Origin: Acinetobacter corruptisaponis
GTDB taxonomy: Bacteria; Pseudomonadota; Gammaproteobacteria; Pseudomonadales; Moraxellaceae
Reading direction: 5' to 3'
Assembly (NCBI RefSeq): GCF_030053775.1
Contig: NZ_CP125669.1
Coordinates: forward strand, 868,001 to 932,000
DNA: 64,000 bases
The notes beneath the pieces are model-generated. The model saw only the letters and a program-made list of their open reading frames with translations. It had not been told where the DNA came from and did not search any database. The position numbers were made by a program, and so were the translations under genes. Below, piece after piece: positions 8,745-18,263 of the stretch; the stretch's first letter is position 1; each line of letters starts with the position of its first letter.

Positions 8745-9284
8745 TTAATCCTGATATAAGTCCTGCAATCGCTGCTGCTCCGCAGCTTCTTTTGCTTCCT
8801 GTTCCAGCCTTAAGGCTTTCAGCTTTTTTAAAAAGGCATTCTCTGCACGTAAATATGCTAATTCTTCGAGTAACTCTTTTTGGGTTTTATCTTGGTCTGC
8901 CTTAGAGAGTTTGATCGGTTTAGGCATAAGTTTGGTTCGCCCTTTAGGCTTCGGTTTTAAGCCATCTATACCTTGCTCTCGATATTGGCGCAACCAATTA
9001 AATATCTGTGAGGGGCTTTTAAGGTCGAATTTAATCATTGCTTCCCGAGCGGATAAACCATCTGTTTGAACCGATTCCATCACTGCCAGTTTAATTTCAA
9101 GAGAAAGTACCCGATGTCTTTGTTTTTCAGAAAAAGCTGCTTCACCGTTTTTATTATATTGAGCTACCCATTGGCGAACGAGACTTTGGTCAATATTAAA
9201 AAACTTAGAGGTTGTTGGATAACCATAACCTGATAAGTAATGCTGAACAACTTTCAGTTTTAACGCTTTGCTGTATTTAGCCAT
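8745..9284 (-). CDS. IS3-family transposase OrfA (HTH)
   Basis: 179 aa with two helix-turn-helix units (KLKVVQHYLSGYGYPTTSKF..., then LAVMESVQTDGLSAREAMIKF) and a leucine-zipper-like C-terminal coil (ELLEELAYLRAENAFLKKLKAL). The DNA-binding regulator of transposition in IS150-type elements. Its 3' part contains the slippery heptamer A AAA AAG (8829-8823) at codons AAA AAG, used to fuse it to OrfB. Confidence 0.92.
   Translation of the reverse strand: MAKYSKALKLKVVQHYLSGYGYPTTSKFFNIDQSLVRQWVAQYNKNGEAAFSEKQRHRVLSLEIKLAVMESVQTDGLSAREAMIKFDLKSPSQIFNWLRQYREQGIDGLKPKPKGRTKLMPKPIKLSKADQDKTQKELLEELAYLRAENAFLKKLKALRLEQEAKEAAEQQRLQDLYQD
8823..8829 (-). other. Programmed -1 frameshift heptamer A AAA AAG (IS3 orfA/orfB)
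   Basis: On the minus strand the orfA frame reads TTA AAA AAG CTG; slipping back one base continues as AESLKAGTG... without a stop into OrfB. This is the classic IS3-family slippery sequence. Confidence 0.8.
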
Positions 9285-9367
9285 TAAAAAGCACCCTTCA
9301 AATTAGACTAAGAGTGTCCAACTTTCGGGGTGCAGTTCAGGTGTGCGAGGATTTAAACTAGAAGCGC

Positions 9368-10558
9368 TTATCGCTCACGCAATGCTTCCTTGGCCTTGTT
9401 AAATGGTTTAAGCAGGTAATCCAGAACTGTTTTCTGTCCAGTGCGAATATCCACGGTTGCCACCATACCTGGGGTGATGCTAAAGGCTGTGCCAGCCTTG
9501 TTATATAAGCGGTCAGATTCCGTACGAATGTAAACCCGATAATAGAACTGGTCCTGTTTCACTTCATCACGGATGGTATCTGGTGAAATCACGGTGACCT
9601 TGCCATGTAAACCACCATAAATTGCATAGTCATAGGCGGTGATCTTTACCAGTGCTTCCTGTCCAGGACGGATAAAGGCAATATCCCTTGGTGAAATACG
9701 TGCCTCAATCAGCAGCTTGTCCTCTAATGGCACGATGGTCATTAACTTACCATTTTGAGGAATGACACCACCTAATGTCGTTACATCAATCTCTTTTACC
9801 ACACCTCTTACAGGTGCTTTAAAAACAGCCCGCTGTAAACTGTCATTTCGGCCTTTCACCACCTGTTGCTGGGTTTGAATATCGGTATTTGCCTTGGAAA
9901 GCTCCTCACGTGCCTTTACATAATATTCATTGCGGGTGTCATTGATTTTATTTTGTAAATCATTTGCCTCACGTTTTAAACGCAAAACTTCAACTTCACT
10001 CGCCGCACCTTTGGCAACTAGAGGCGCTGTCATTGCCAGCTCCTGCTGTACCAGTTTCAGTGCCTGTTGATTGCCTGCAATCGACTCTTCAAGATTGGCA
10101 CGGCGTGAACGATAAAGTGCTGTTTCTTCCTGTACCAGTTTGGGTTCTTTTAACACTTCTTCAGGAAAAGCCAGTGGGGTTCCATTTACTTCCGCACGTA
10201 GGCGTGCAGCAGTGGCTTGTGCAGAGGTCAGCAAGGATTGGGACTCTCCCACATTTGAGGCAAGACGTGTTGGGTCTAGCTGGGCAAGTACCTGTCCCTT
10301 TTCAACCACATCTCCTTCCTTAACCTCAAGCTTGGTTAAAATACCGCCCTCAAGAGATTGAATGATCTGTTCCTTGGAAGATGGAATCACTTTCCCCGTA
10401 CCCGTTGAAACCTCTTCCAAATTAAATAACCATGCCCAAACGAACAGTGCCACCAAACCAATTCCAACCAGCCAAACCACCAAAGTTGAACGTGGTAACT
10501 TAGGTTCCTTATAAGTCACATTCATGGGACGACTATTCGTTTGTTGTTGCTCACTCAT
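9368..10558 (-). CDS. Type I secretion membrane-fusion (HlyD-like) adaptor
   Basis: 396 aa, inner-membrane anchored periplasmic adaptor. One TM helix at about 27-46 (VVWLVGIGLVALFVWAW), then the lipoyl/biotinyl-like half (GTGKVIPSSKEQIIQSLEGG... DVVEKGQVLAQLDPTRL), a long alpha-helical hairpin (about 100-235), and a beta-barrel tail (VRGVVKEIDVTTLGGVIPQNG; LVKITAYDYAIYGGLHGKV). It matches the HlyD/LapC group and bridges the ABC exporter to the TolC-like channel. Last gene of the operon, 22 bp after the ABC gene. RBS AAAGAGGAAA before ATG. Confidence 0.93.
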   Translation of the reverse strand: MSEQQQTNSRPMNVTYKEPKLPRSTLVVWLVGIGLVALFVWAWLFNLEEVSTGTGKVIPSSKEQIIQSLEGGILTKLEVKEGDVVEKGQVLAQLDPTRLASNVGESQSLLTSAQATAARLRAEVNGTPLAFPEEVLKEPKLVQEETALYRSRRANLEESIAGNQQALKLVQQELAMTAPLVAKGAASEVEVLRLKREANDLQNKINDTRNEYYVKAREELSKANTDIQTQQQVVKGRNDSLQRAVFKAPVRGVVKEIDVTTLGGVIPQNGKLMTIVPLEDKLLIEARISPRDIAFIRPGQEALVKITAYDYAIYGGLHGKVTVISPDTIRDEVKQDQFYYRVYIRTESDRLYNKAGTAFSITPGMVATVDIRTGQKTVLDYLLKPFNKAKEALRER

Positions 10559-10580
10559 GAATTTTCCTCTTTATTATTTA

Positions 10581-12704
10581 TTAAATTATTTTTTGTTTTA
10601 TTGCTGTTTGCTTCAAGACTTGATCAACAGGTCCATCCATGACAATCTTGCCATCATTCATAACAATAATACGGTCAACCAGTTCCAGTACGGCGCGGCG
10701 GTGTGTTGCCACAATTAGGGTACGATAGCCCAACCAACTTCTTAAATGATCAATCAGTTGTTTTTCAGCCACATCATCAATCGCGGCAGTTGGTTCATCC
10801 AGTAACAGGATATTCGGCTGGCGAATCAATAAACGCGCCAATAACAGTGCCTGCCGTTGACCACCAGAAAAACCAACACCACCCTCTAGTACCAGATGGT
10901 CCAGCCCCTCTTTCTTTTCATGTACAAACCCCAGTGCTCCCGTAACTTTCAATGCCTTTAAGATATCTTCGTCACGAGCCAGTGGCGCACCCAAAGTCAG
11001 GTTTTCACGGATTGTTCCATAAAACAGATGTGCATTCTGATTTAACAGCCCCATGTCACGGCGAACATCGGCGGGATCAATCAGGCTAATATCCAGATCA
11101 TCCAGATGAACCGAACCAGAATTAGGGAACTGCATTGCGGAAAGAATCTGCAATAGTGTGGATTTACCCGCACCGTTGCGGCCTAAAATTGCAATGCGTT
11201 CACCTGCCCGTATTTTAAGTTGCTGAATGGCCAGACTTGGTCTTGGGTCATCTTCAGAATACTGAAACATTACATTCTTGAGTTCATAATCGCCATGTAA
11301 GGCTTCCTTATGAACCAAATGGGCATGATCAGCCTGATCAACAGGTTTCTTCATTAGCTCATCAAGGCTTTTCTTGGCCACTTTTGCCTGCTGGAAACGA
11401 CCCAATATGCCTGTCACCTGTGAAATCGGAGCCAGCATACGTGAGGAGAGAATAGAACAGGCCACCAAGGCACCCGTTGTCATTTCCCCAGCCATGACGG
11501 CAAAACAACCGACCAGTACCACAATTGCATAGGTCAGCCCCTGAATTTTCTGTGTCCAAGCCGTCAATACGCCCACAATTTTGCGTTGCTGCATACTGAT
11601 GTCAGCAGACACCTCATTCATGTGGTTCCACTGGTTCTGAAAACGGGATTCTGCACGTAGTAACTTAATATCCTCAATACCCTGTACAGCCTCAACCAGA
11701 ATGGCATTACGGATTGAAGATTCCCGCATTCCCTCCTGCGCAAGTTTAGCCAGTTTCTTCTGCACCAATAAACCAGGTACAATCATTAAAGGTACAACCA
11801 GCAACATCACCCAGAACAGGTTGCCACCAATCAGCGCAAAAATAACCAGAAACAGGAAGAAGAATGGCAGGTCTGCGATAGCGCCCATGGTGGTTGAGGT
11901 GACCAGCTCACGAACACCCTCCAACTCACGAATCTGGGAAATGAAAGTACCTGTAGACTTGGAACGTTCACTGTTCTTGATTCTGAGCGCATGGCCAAAG
12001 ACCTGATCTGAAATACGCAAGTCAGCACGCTTACCAATAATGTCAGATAAGTAAACCCGTGAAATACGCAGTACAAACTCAAAAATTGCGGCAATCAGCA
12101 CACCGCCTGCAAGTACCCAGAGCGTTGGAATGGATTGCGATGGAACGACTCGGTCATACACCTGCATGGAGAAAATAATGGTTGCCAATGCCAAAATATT
12201 TGCAATCATTGAAGCAAACATAATGTCAATGTAGCGCTTCCAGTCCTGAAGCACAATTGACCAGAACCAGCTCGCCTTATAAGGCTTGATATATTCATCA
12301 ACACGGGCATCAGGAACAGATTTTTCAGGGCGCAATACATACACATTTTTAACAATATGCTTGAGCGCGCCCACCGCAAACTTTTGTGATAAACCGTGAT
12401 CTCCACTTAACTGGATACTGACATGCCCAGAAGCATCGGCCTTATCAATAACACCGACCTGCCCATCTGCAAGTTCCACCAAGACAGGTAAACGCCAGGG
12501 GTTCACCACATCATCGCTAAACTTGACCCGTCTTAAGGTCAACCCCACCTGACGGCTGATTAAAACCAGCACCTCATCAAGGTTCTGGTTTTGGTTCCAG
12601 TCCAGTTGTAGACGAATCCGCTCTTCCGATGGTTCTATCCGATAATGTTTGGCAATGGCCAGGATCGCTTGCAACCACGGCTGATAATTTATTGTTGTAA
12701 TCAT
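10581..12704 (-). CDS. Type I secretion ABC transporter (LapB-like, degenerate C39 domain)
   Basis: 707 aa. Order: N-terminal C39-peptidase-like domain (about 1-135) lacking the catalytic Cys, as in RTX/LapB exporters; ABC transmembrane domain with several helices (about 150-430); ATPase with Walker A GRNGAGKST, signature FSGGQRQAL, Walker B ILLLDEPTAAID and switch ATHR. It drives export of large adhesin or RTX proteins, binding the unprocessed substrate through the inactive peptidase domain. Its ATG overlaps the stop of the TolC-like gene (ATGA). No substrate gene is next to it; in Acinetobacter the related system serves Bap-like adhesins, which is inference here. Confidence 0.93.
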   Translation of the reverse strand: MITTINYQPWLQAILAIAKHYRIEPSEERIRLQLDWNQNQNLDEVLVLISRQVGLTLRRVKFSDDVVNPWRLPVLVELADGQVGVIDKADASGHVSIQLSGDHGLSQKFAVGALKHIVKNVYVLRPEKSVPDARVDEYIKPYKASWFWSIVLQDWKRYIDIMFASMIANILALATIIFSMQVYDRVVPSQSIPTLWVLAGGVLIAAIFEFVLRISRVYLSDIIGKRADLRISDQVFGHALRIKNSERSKSTGTFISQIRELEGVRELVTSTTMGAIADLPFFFLFLVIFALIGGNLFWVMLLVVPLMIVPGLLVQKKLAKLAQEGMRESSIRNAILVEAVQGIEDIKLLRAESRFQNQWNHMNEVSADISMQQRKIVGVLTAWTQKIQGLTYAIVVLVGCFAVMAGEMTTGALVACSILSSRMLAPISQVTGILGRFQQAKVAKKSLDELMKKPVDQADHAHLVHKEALHGDYELKNVMFQYSEDDPRPSLAIQQLKIRAGERIAILGRNGAGKSTLLQILSAMQFPNSGSVHLDDLDISLIDPADVRRDMGLLNQNAHLFYGTIRENLTLGAPLARDEDILKALKVTGALGFVHEKKEGLDHLVLEGGVGFSGGQRQALLLARLLIRQPNILLLDEPTAAIDDVAEKQLIDHLRSWLGYRTLIVATHRRAVLELVDRIIVMNDGKIVMDGPVDQVLKQTAIKQKII

Positions 12705-14239
12705 TGTCGTACCTCGAACCCTTGAATTTTAATATTATTCAGGTCATAGGCTTGGCGAGAACGCCCTGTGGCTGCAATATATTGGGCTATACTACTATAG
12801 ATATCGTAACGTGCCGTTTCCGCTTCTGAATTTGCGCTATGGATGGCTTGTTCAGCATTCAGCAAATCGACCAGTGTACGTGTTCCCAGTTTATATTGTT
12901 CCTGATAAAGCTCACGTGTGCGGATCGTAATTGCCTGTTGTCCAGCCAACACCTGCATCTGACGTTGCTTATTTTCAATTTGTTCTCGACTGGTTCTGAT
13001 CTGATCCAGCACTTTTAAATAAACCGCATTTACCTGAGCTCTGGCGGCCTCTTCCGCAAAACTCGCTGCCCTGACTTTTGAGGCAGTCGCCCCGCCCTGA
13101 TAAAATTGGCTGCTCGCTTCCAACATAATAGCACTATCAAAGCCACCATCTTTATCATTATTTGGATTGCGGCCATGCAATGCCTGACTAAGTTCGCCCT
13201 TTACAGACAGTGTCGGATAATTACTGACCTTTGTCTGTAATTTTTGATTACGCGCAACCTCAATGCCAGCCTGAGCCGCAATCATTTGAGGAATGGTGTT
13301 GAATTGGGGTTCAGCATATAAGTCAGACTGTCTCACCAAATCCTCTGGAATGGCCCACTGTGTGTTTCTCGTATCAAAACCCAACAGGGTATATAAATGC
13401 TGCTGGTATTGACTCAGTAGGGATTGCTGGGCAATCAAGGCCGACTGGGCCGACTGCAAATAGGACTGGGCCTGTACAGGATCGGCCTGACTGCTGATGC
13501 CAGCCCTTGCCCTGAGATTCGCCATTTCCTGAATACGCTTAATACCTGCGATCTGCTGATTGGCAATCTGTATAAGCTTCTGATAGCGTTGAATATTAAT
13601 AATGGTTTGTGCCACATCCAGTGAAATGTCGTCAATCTTGACCAACACATTGGCCTGCTCCACAAACACCTTGGCTTTCTCGGTATCCACACCTGACCTG
13701 ACCTTGCCAAAGTCATACAACATTTGTGCCGCACTAAGTGTCAGCAACTGCTCACCACGGCTGCCTTTCTTGCCTAGGTTGCCTGTACTGACACCCCCAG
13801 AAAGTTGTGGATAATAACCTGCCTTGGCGACATCAATATTGGCGTTCTGCGCCGCTAACGTAGCAAGTGTCTGGGAAATATCTGGATTTCTCTCTACCGC
13901 AATTTGCACTGCCTCTTTAATGCCTTTTCGCTGATTCTGCCAAAAGGCTGATGGGTTGGGAACTTGTGGGCGACCTGATCCAACCGTAGGAAGATCACCT
14001 CCCAATGAAGAATCGACTGAAAAGTTGCTCAGCTTTTGCATCTGGGCAACTTTATATTCATCATTGCTTTGAGGTACAAAAAGCTTTGATAAATTATTTT
14101 TTAAGGAATGATATTGTTCGCTGGGGGTTGCTGCATGTGTGACGGGTACGATTAGGGTTGCTACACAAAGTAACCACTTATAATCCATACTTGTTTTACA
14201 CGTTCCATGATTTAGTTTTATATCGTTCTTTAATTTCAT
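12701..14239 (-). CDS. TolC-family outer membrane channel of type I secretion (LapE/AggA-like)
   Basis: 512 aa. Signal peptide, with the hydrophobic core LLCVATLIVPVTHAA at about 23-37; an alternative ATG at 14188 would give a shorter, more standard signal sequence, but no better Shine-Dalgarno is seen there. Two OEP repeats follow (about 110-290 and 320-500), with long helices such as AVERNPDISQTLATLAAQNANIDVAKAGYYPQLSGG split around short strands and the TRTLVDLLNAEQ motif near the end. First gene of the three-gene secretion operon; forms the outer-membrane exit duct. Confidence 0.92.
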   Translation of the reverse strand: MKLKNDIKLNHGTCKTSMDYKWLLCVATLIVPVTHAATPSEQYHSLKNNLSKLFVPQSNDEYKVAQMQKLSNFSVDSSLGGDLPTVGSGRPQVPNPSAFWQNQRKGIKEAVQIAVERNPDISQTLATLAAQNANIDVAKAGYYPQLSGGVSTGNLGKKGSRGEQLLTLSAAQMLYDFGKVRSGVDTEKAKVFVEQANVLVKIDDISLDVAQTIINIQRYQKLIQIANQQIAGIKRIQEMANLRARAGISSQADPVQAQSYLQSAQSALIAQQSLLSQYQQHLYTLLGFDTRNTQWAIPEDLVRQSDLYAEPQFNTIPQMIAAQAGIEVARNQKLQTKVSNYPTLSVKGELSQALHGRNPNNDKDGGFDSAIMLEASSQFYQGGATASKVRAASFAEEAARAQVNAVYLKVLDQIRTSREQIENKQRQMQVLAGQQAITIRTRELYQEQYKLGTRTLVDLLNAEQAIHSANSEAETARYDIYSSIAQYIAATGRSRQAYDLNNIKIQGFEVRQ

Positions 14240-14489
14240 ATTCTTTTCGTATTGTTATCATTTAAGCACATTCATTTTAATCATTTTCTTGCAGAAAGCA
14301 CCATGTTTTAAGTCATAAATCCCCCTTGGATAACTGTTTATTTTTGTAAAGTAGTTCACACTTTTCTCAGAATAGTATTTAAATGAATACAGCATATTTA
14401 AAGTAAAGTTAATAATAATTATCCATATAATACAATAAATTATGTTTAATTAAAATAACAGGCACCTGATCTGTTATTTATTTTTTCTT

Positions 14490-14516
14490 ATAAAAAAAGA
14501 ACCCGCAGGTTCTTTA
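14490..14516 (-). terminator. Terminator of the lpt/kds operon
   Basis: Perfect 8-bp stem AAAGAACC / GGTTCTTT with a CGCA loop; on the minus strand it is followed by a T7 run, 23 bp after the lptB stop. The rest of 14240-14538 is AT-rich, probably the promoter of the secretion operon, with no gene seen. Confidence 0.88.
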
Positions 14517-14538
14517 GGATATAAACAACTGTTCAAAT

Positions 14539-15285
14539 TTAAACCACAAAATCGTCGCCCAAATACACTTTACGCACCTGTTCATTATCCAGAATTTCCA
14601 GTGGAGTGCCTTCAGCAATCACCGATCCTTCACTCACGATATAAGCCTTTTCACAAATGGCCAAAGTCTCACGCACGTTATGATCGGTAATCAACACCCC
14701 AATACCACGTTCTTTTAGGGTTTGGATAATATCCTTAATATCACCCACGGAAATCGGGTCAACCCCTGCAAATGGTTCATCCAGCAGCATAAACTTCGGA
14801 TCAGCAGCCAATGCACGCGCAATTTCAGCCCGACGGCGTTCACCACCAGACACACTCATACCCAGTGAATCCTTAATATGATTGATCTTGAAATCATTTA
14901 AAAGCTCAGTCAGGCGTTGCTGGCGCTGCTGCTTATTCAGGTCTTTACGTGTCTCCAGAATCGCCATAATGTTTTCAGCAATGGTCAACTTTCTAAAGAT
15001 AGACGCTTCCTGAGGTAAATAGCCAATTCCCTTACGTGCCCGCTCATGCATTGCCAGATCGGACAGGTCAAGATCATCGAGGTGAATCTCGCCCTTGTCC
15101 ATACGCACCAGACCAACGACCATATAGAAACTGGTGGTTTTCCCCGCACCATTCGGCCCAAGCAGTCCGACAATCTGACCACTTTGCATGGTAAAAGAAA
15201 CATCTTTCACAACCCAGCGCTTGCTATAGTTCTTCGCCAAATGCTTAATGCACAATGTCTGTGGTTGCTGACCTGACTGTTCCAT
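14539..15285 (-). CDS. lptB: LPS export ABC transporter ATPase LptB
   Basis: 248 aa, the usual length. Walker [17 protein letters not shown] (about 40-55), Q-loop in [10 protein letters not shown], signature [17 protein letters not shown], Walker [17 protein letters not shown] and H-loop [10 protein letters not shown]. Powers extraction of LPS/LOS from the inner membrane with LptFG and LptC. Its ATG shares one base with the lptA stop (TAATG), so the two are translationally coupled. Last gene of the operon. Confidence 0.97.
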   Translation of the reverse strand: MEQSGQQPQTLCIKHLAKNYSKRWVVKDVSFTMQSGQIVGLLGPNGAGKTTSFYMVVGLVRMDKGEIHLDDLDLSDLAMHERARKGIGYLPQEASIFRKLTIAENIMAILETRKDLNKQQRQQRLTELLNDFKINHIKDSLGMSVSGGERRRAEIARALAADPKFMLLDEPFAGVDPISVGDIKDIIQTLKERGIGVLITDHNVRETLAICEKAYIVSEGSVIAEGTPLEILDNEQVRKVYLGDDFVV

Positions 15286-15833
15286 TAATCACGTGCCCCT
15301 GGAAAGCTTTTTGAACTTGATGGTGGAATGATAATCTGAACACGATTGGATGATGAGCCCTGCGCCTCAACATCGCCCTTGTTCATACTATATTTCAAAC
15401 TGTTACCACGAATACTGGAGCCATCCTGATAGAGATAGGCATTGCCAGTCAGGGTGATAATCCCTGTGTCTGCGTTGTAGACAATATTCTGCGCCTCACC
15501 ACGTGCCAACCCCTTGTTGGCTTCCATTTGCTGCTGAAACTTGGCGGGTTTACCTTTAGCGGTAATGGTCTGAATCTCGTTTTTACTGCTCAGTGTGGCA
15601 ACCAGCGAGTCCGCCTGAAGCTTCATGGTGCCCTGTTCGATCACCACATTGCCCGTATAGGTGGTAATACCCGTTTTACTATTATAAGTCGCGTTTTCAG
15701 CCGCCAGAGAAAGCTGTTGGTTACGGTCTGACGGTAAAGCAAAACTTGAGGCAGAAGAGAGTGCAACCACCGCAACACAAGCCACCTGTTTCAGGAAAGA
15801 TGAACGATACTGGGGATTAAGGTTTTGGCGCAT
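15285..15833 (-). CDS. lptA: LPS periplasmic bridge protein LptA
   Basis: 182 aa from ATG at 15833, which has an AGGAAAG Shine-Dalgarno; a further upstream ATG in frame (15860) lies deeper inside lptC and is less likely. Signal peptide with [16 protein letters not shown]. The OstA/LptA jelly-roll repeats include [19 protein letters not shown] and [19 protein letters not shown]. It polymerises to carry LPS across the periplasm from LptC to LptD. Overlaps lptC by 17 bp and lptB by 1 bp. Confidence 0.94.
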   Translation of the reverse strand: MRQNLNPQYRSSFLKQVACVAVVALSSASSFALPSDRNQQLSLAAENATYNSKTGITTYTGNVVIEQGTMKLQADSLVATLSSKNEIQTITAKGKPAKFQQQMEANKGLARGEAQNIVYNADTGIITLTGNAYLYQDGSSIRGNSLKYSMNKGDVEAQGSSSNRVQIIIPPSSSKSFPGARD

Positions 15834-16365
15834 ACTTTCCTCGAACTTTGAAAAATTCATATTGACCCTGATTTAGGTCTGCTTTTAGTCCCTGACTCAC
15901 AAACTCAGCCGTTGGTGACTGCACAATGACCTGATGCTGCGTTTCCAGTTGTCTGGTTTTCGGATAGCCTGTAAGTTCATCAGTATGAAACTCCATTTTA
16001 CCCTGTTCAGATAATTGTGTCGCAACCACATCTCCAGTCAGGACCACTTTGCTATTGTCATCGTAACCATTTGCCTGTTTGGCAAAAAAGGTCGCATCAG
16101 GCTTGCCCTGTTTGTACATCACCGCATTGAGCTGATCAAGCTGCGATGTTTTCTGTTGCATATCCTGCTGTAATTGCTTTATTTCCGCACGAATATATAA
16201 ATTCCCCTGCTCATCTGTTTGTGTAAGATGAACGCCCTGTGCTGAATATGTGATATTTTTAGCTGAATCAACTTCCAGCTTTTTTGCCTTGCCGCTGTAA
16301 TAGTAATAGCCGCCACTGATCGCAGCAACAATTACAGCAACAACATATAAAACCTTGGTATCCAT
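15817..16365 (-). CDS. lptC: LPS export protein LptC
   Basis: 182 aa with an N-terminal membrane anchor (VLYVVAVIVAAISGGYYYY, about 5-23) and a periplasmic OstA-like beta domain. Motifs VVLTGDVVATQLSEQGKMEFHTDELTGYP-type strands (about 105-135) match LptC, which receives LPS from LptB2FG and hands it to LptA. Position between kdsC and lptA is the conserved order. Sequence is otherwise diverged, as usual for LptC. Confidence 0.92.
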   Translation of the reverse strand: MDTKVLYVVAVIVAAISGGYYYYSGKAKKLEVDSAKNITYSAQGVHLTQTDEQGNLYIRAEIKQLQQDMQQKTSQLDQLNAVMYKQGKPDATFFAKQANGYDDNSKVVLTGDVVATQLSEQGKMEFHTDELTGYPKTRQLETQHQVIVQSPTAEFVSQGLKADLNQGQYEFFKVRGKYAPKP

Positions 16366-16405
16366 AAACAGGGTTACCTAACCTTGGGGGAGTTCAATAC
16401 TGATA

Positions 16406-16945
16406 TTAATGTGGTACAGCCAGGTATTTTGCAAGTAGCTCTTGGTAAACACCTTTTGCCATCAGCAACATATCACAGGCCTCACGTACCGCCCCACGTC
16501 CACCCATCGCCTGGGTGACCAGATTTGCACGGCGGCGCACTTCCTCATGCCCATTGGGCACGGTAATGCTCATGCCTGCAATTGCAAACGCAGACAGGTC
16601 AGGCCAGTCATCACCCATATAGACACAGTCCTCAGGCAGGATATTGAGCTGTGCACAGGCCTCACGCAATGCCACACCCTTATCCTCACGTCCCTGAAAC
16701 ACCAGATCCACGCCCAAGTCAGACATTCGCTTTTCAACAATCTGGCTTTTACGTCCAGTGATAATAATCACTTTCATGCCCGCCTGCTGCACCAGCTTCA
16801 TTCCCAAGCCATCACGGATATCAAATGACTTGATTTCATCACCAGAGTTGGTCAAAGTCACAAAACCATCACTTAGAATGCCATCCACATCCAGCACCAA
16901 TGCCTGTAAATGACGCGCTTGCTCTAAAAGTGCATACGATGCCAT
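16406..16945 (-). CDS. kdsC: 3-deoxy-D-manno-octulosonate-8-phosphate phosphatase KdsC
   Basis: 179 aa, HAD superfamily C0 type without a cap, as in KdsC. Motif I VLDVDGILSDG (nucleophile and acid/base Asp), motif II IITGRKS, a conserved Lys in FQGREDKGVALREA and motif III YMGDDWPDLSAF. Hydrolyses Kdo-8-phosphate to Kdo for the LPS core. Directly downstream of kdsD (3 bp gap) and 40 bp before lptC, so it is part of the Kdo/Lpt operon. Confidence 0.96.
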   Translation of the reverse strand: MASYALLEQARHLQALVLDVDGILSDGFVTLTNSGDEIKSFDIRDGLGMKLVQQAGMKVIIITGRKSQIVEKRMSDLGVDLVFQGREDKGVALREACAQLNILPEDCVYMGDDWPDLSAFAIAGMSITVPNGHEEVRRRANLVTQAMGGRGAVREACDMLLMAKGVYQELLAKYLAVPH

Positions 16946-16948
16946 GGC

Positions 16949-17926
16949 TTAATTCACTCCTGCTTCAATCAGATCATGCATGCTAATCACCCCAATCACT
17001 TTATGGGCATCATCAACAACAACAAATTGGTTAATCTTTTTCTCATGCATTTTTTCCAACACTTTGACAGCACGAACTTCCTGCGAAATTGTCATCGGGT
17101 TTTTGGTCATCACCGCAGAAACAGGCAGGTTAATGTCAAAACCCTGTTGATGGTCAATCATACGACGTAAGTCACCATCGGTGAAAATACCTAACAGAAT
17201 GTCATTTTCATCCACCACCGTAGTTAAACCCAGACGCTTTTCGGTAATCTCAAACAGGGTTTTATTCATCGGCGTATCAGGAGTTACCTTTGGCAACTCT
17301 GCACCTGTGTGCATTAAATGTTTCACATGCAGAAGCAAACGCTTACCCAGAGCACCAGCAGGATGGGAACGGGCAAAATCGTCTGCGGTAAAGCCTCGTG
17401 CTTCCAGCAACGCAACCGCTAAAGCATCCCCTAGAACCAGTGTTGCGGTGGTACTTGATGTAGGCGCCAAACCCAGTGGGCATGCTTCATCTGCCGCGCC
17501 CAGCGTCAGGGCAATATCGGCATTCTGTGGCATCGGCCCCTTGTCATCACGGCTAATGGTGATTAAAGGCACTTCCAAGTGTTTAATCAATGGCATCAGC
17601 ATCATAATTTCATCACTCTTGCCTGAGTTTGAAATTGCAATGAGTACATCACCACGTACCAGCATGCCCAGATCGCCATGTCCCGCCTCGCCAGGATGCA
17701 TAAAGAATGAGGGTGTACCTGTGGAGGCAAAGGTTGCTGCCATTTTGCGGCCAATATGACCAGATTTACCCATTCCTGTAACAACCACACGCCCCTTGCA
17801 TTGCAAAATGACTTCACATGCACGGTCAAAGCGTTCATCAATTTGTGTTGCAAGCACTTCTATCGCTTGTTGTTCAATGCGCAAAGTTTCTAGCGCACTT
17901 TTTTGGAAATTTATCGTTTGTGACAT
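16949..17926 (-). CDS. kdsD: Arabinose-5-phosphate isomerase KdsD
   Basis: 325 aa: SIS domain (about 35-180; VVVTGMGKSGHIGRKMAATFASTGTPS, ISNSGKSDEI) followed by two CBS domains (about 205-325; GIFTDGDLRRMID and VIGVISMHDLIEAG). Converts ribulose-5-P to arabinose-5-P, the first step of Kdo synthesis. First gene of the kdsD-kdsC-lptC-lptA-lptB operon. Length and domain order are standard. Confidence 0.96.
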   Translation of the reverse strand: MSQTINFQKSALETLRIEQQAIEVLATQIDERFDRACEVILQCKGRVVVTGMGKSGHIGRKMAATFASTGTPSFFMHPGEAGHGDLGMLVRGDVLIAISNSGKSDEIMMLMPLIKHLEVPLITISRDDKGPMPQNADIALTLGAADEACPLGLAPTSSTTATLVLGDALAVALLEARGFTADDFARSHPAGALGKRLLLHVKHLMHTGAELPKVTPDTPMNKTLFEITEKRLGLTTVVDENDILLGIFTDGDLRRMIDHQQGFDINLPVSAVMTKNPMTISQEVRAVKVLEKMHEKKINQFVVVDDAHKVIGVISMHDLIEAGVN

Positions 17927-18000
17927 GCAGGTTTAGCTCAAAATAATATGCGATCTATTGGAGATAGATGATTGTAATCAAAAGAATGATCGAGATTCTA

Positions 18001-18019
18001 GCATAACTATAAGTTATGC
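18001..18019. promoter_or_regulatory. Perfect inverted repeat between kdsD and cysS
   Basis: GCATAACT-ATA-AGTTATGC is a perfect 8-bp inverted repeat with 3-bp spacer, 75 bp upstream of kdsD and about 245 bp upstream of the divergent cysS. It may be a regulator site. The rest of the 337-bp region (17927-18263) is AT-rich with no other gene that I can support. Confidence 0.4.
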
Positions 18020-18263
18020 ACGTTTCTAAAATGTGTAAGATTCTTGGGAAAATGGAGAAAAATAAAGATCAATGAACCGCAAAATCCAGACGCTGATAGC
18101 TCTACACTAAAACCCATGTTTCAAGAACAAGGATAACATCCCATCCCAAACAACATAATCATTAAAATTGATCTGGCCCATTATTTTTTGCCCGATAACT
18201 TTATGAAATACAATGCATACGTTATGATGAATAACGATTTTTGTAGAGTGTTTGAAAACCCTT

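Larger units (their letters stand above)
7883..9343 (-). mobile_element. IS3-family (IS150-like) element with 4-bp target duplication
   Basis: The element spans 7887..9339 (1453 bp). Ends are imperfect inverted repeats: TGATCTGACCCCAATAAGTT on one side and TGAACTGCACCCCGAAAGTT on the other. A GGTG duplication flanks it (7883-7886, 9340-9343). It contains orfA and orfB on the minus strand, joined by a -1 frameshift site, as in the IS150 subgroup. It looks intact. Confidence 0.92.
7873..9354. terminator. Bidirectional terminator hairpin split by an IS
   Basis: Left arm AAATCCTCGC (7873-7882) and right arm GCGAGGATTT (9345-9354) would form a perfect 10-bp stem with loop GGTGT if the IS and one copy of its GGTG duplication were removed. 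A and T runs flank the arms, as in a rho-independent terminator serving the upstream secretion operon. In the present sequence the arms are about 1.46 kb apart and the hairpin is disrupted. Confidence 0.8.

Noticed and set aside
17927..18263. Small gene in the kdsD-cysS gap
   Set aside because: Open frames here are antisense to cysS or lack a start with a ribosome binding site; the region reads as a divergent promoter.
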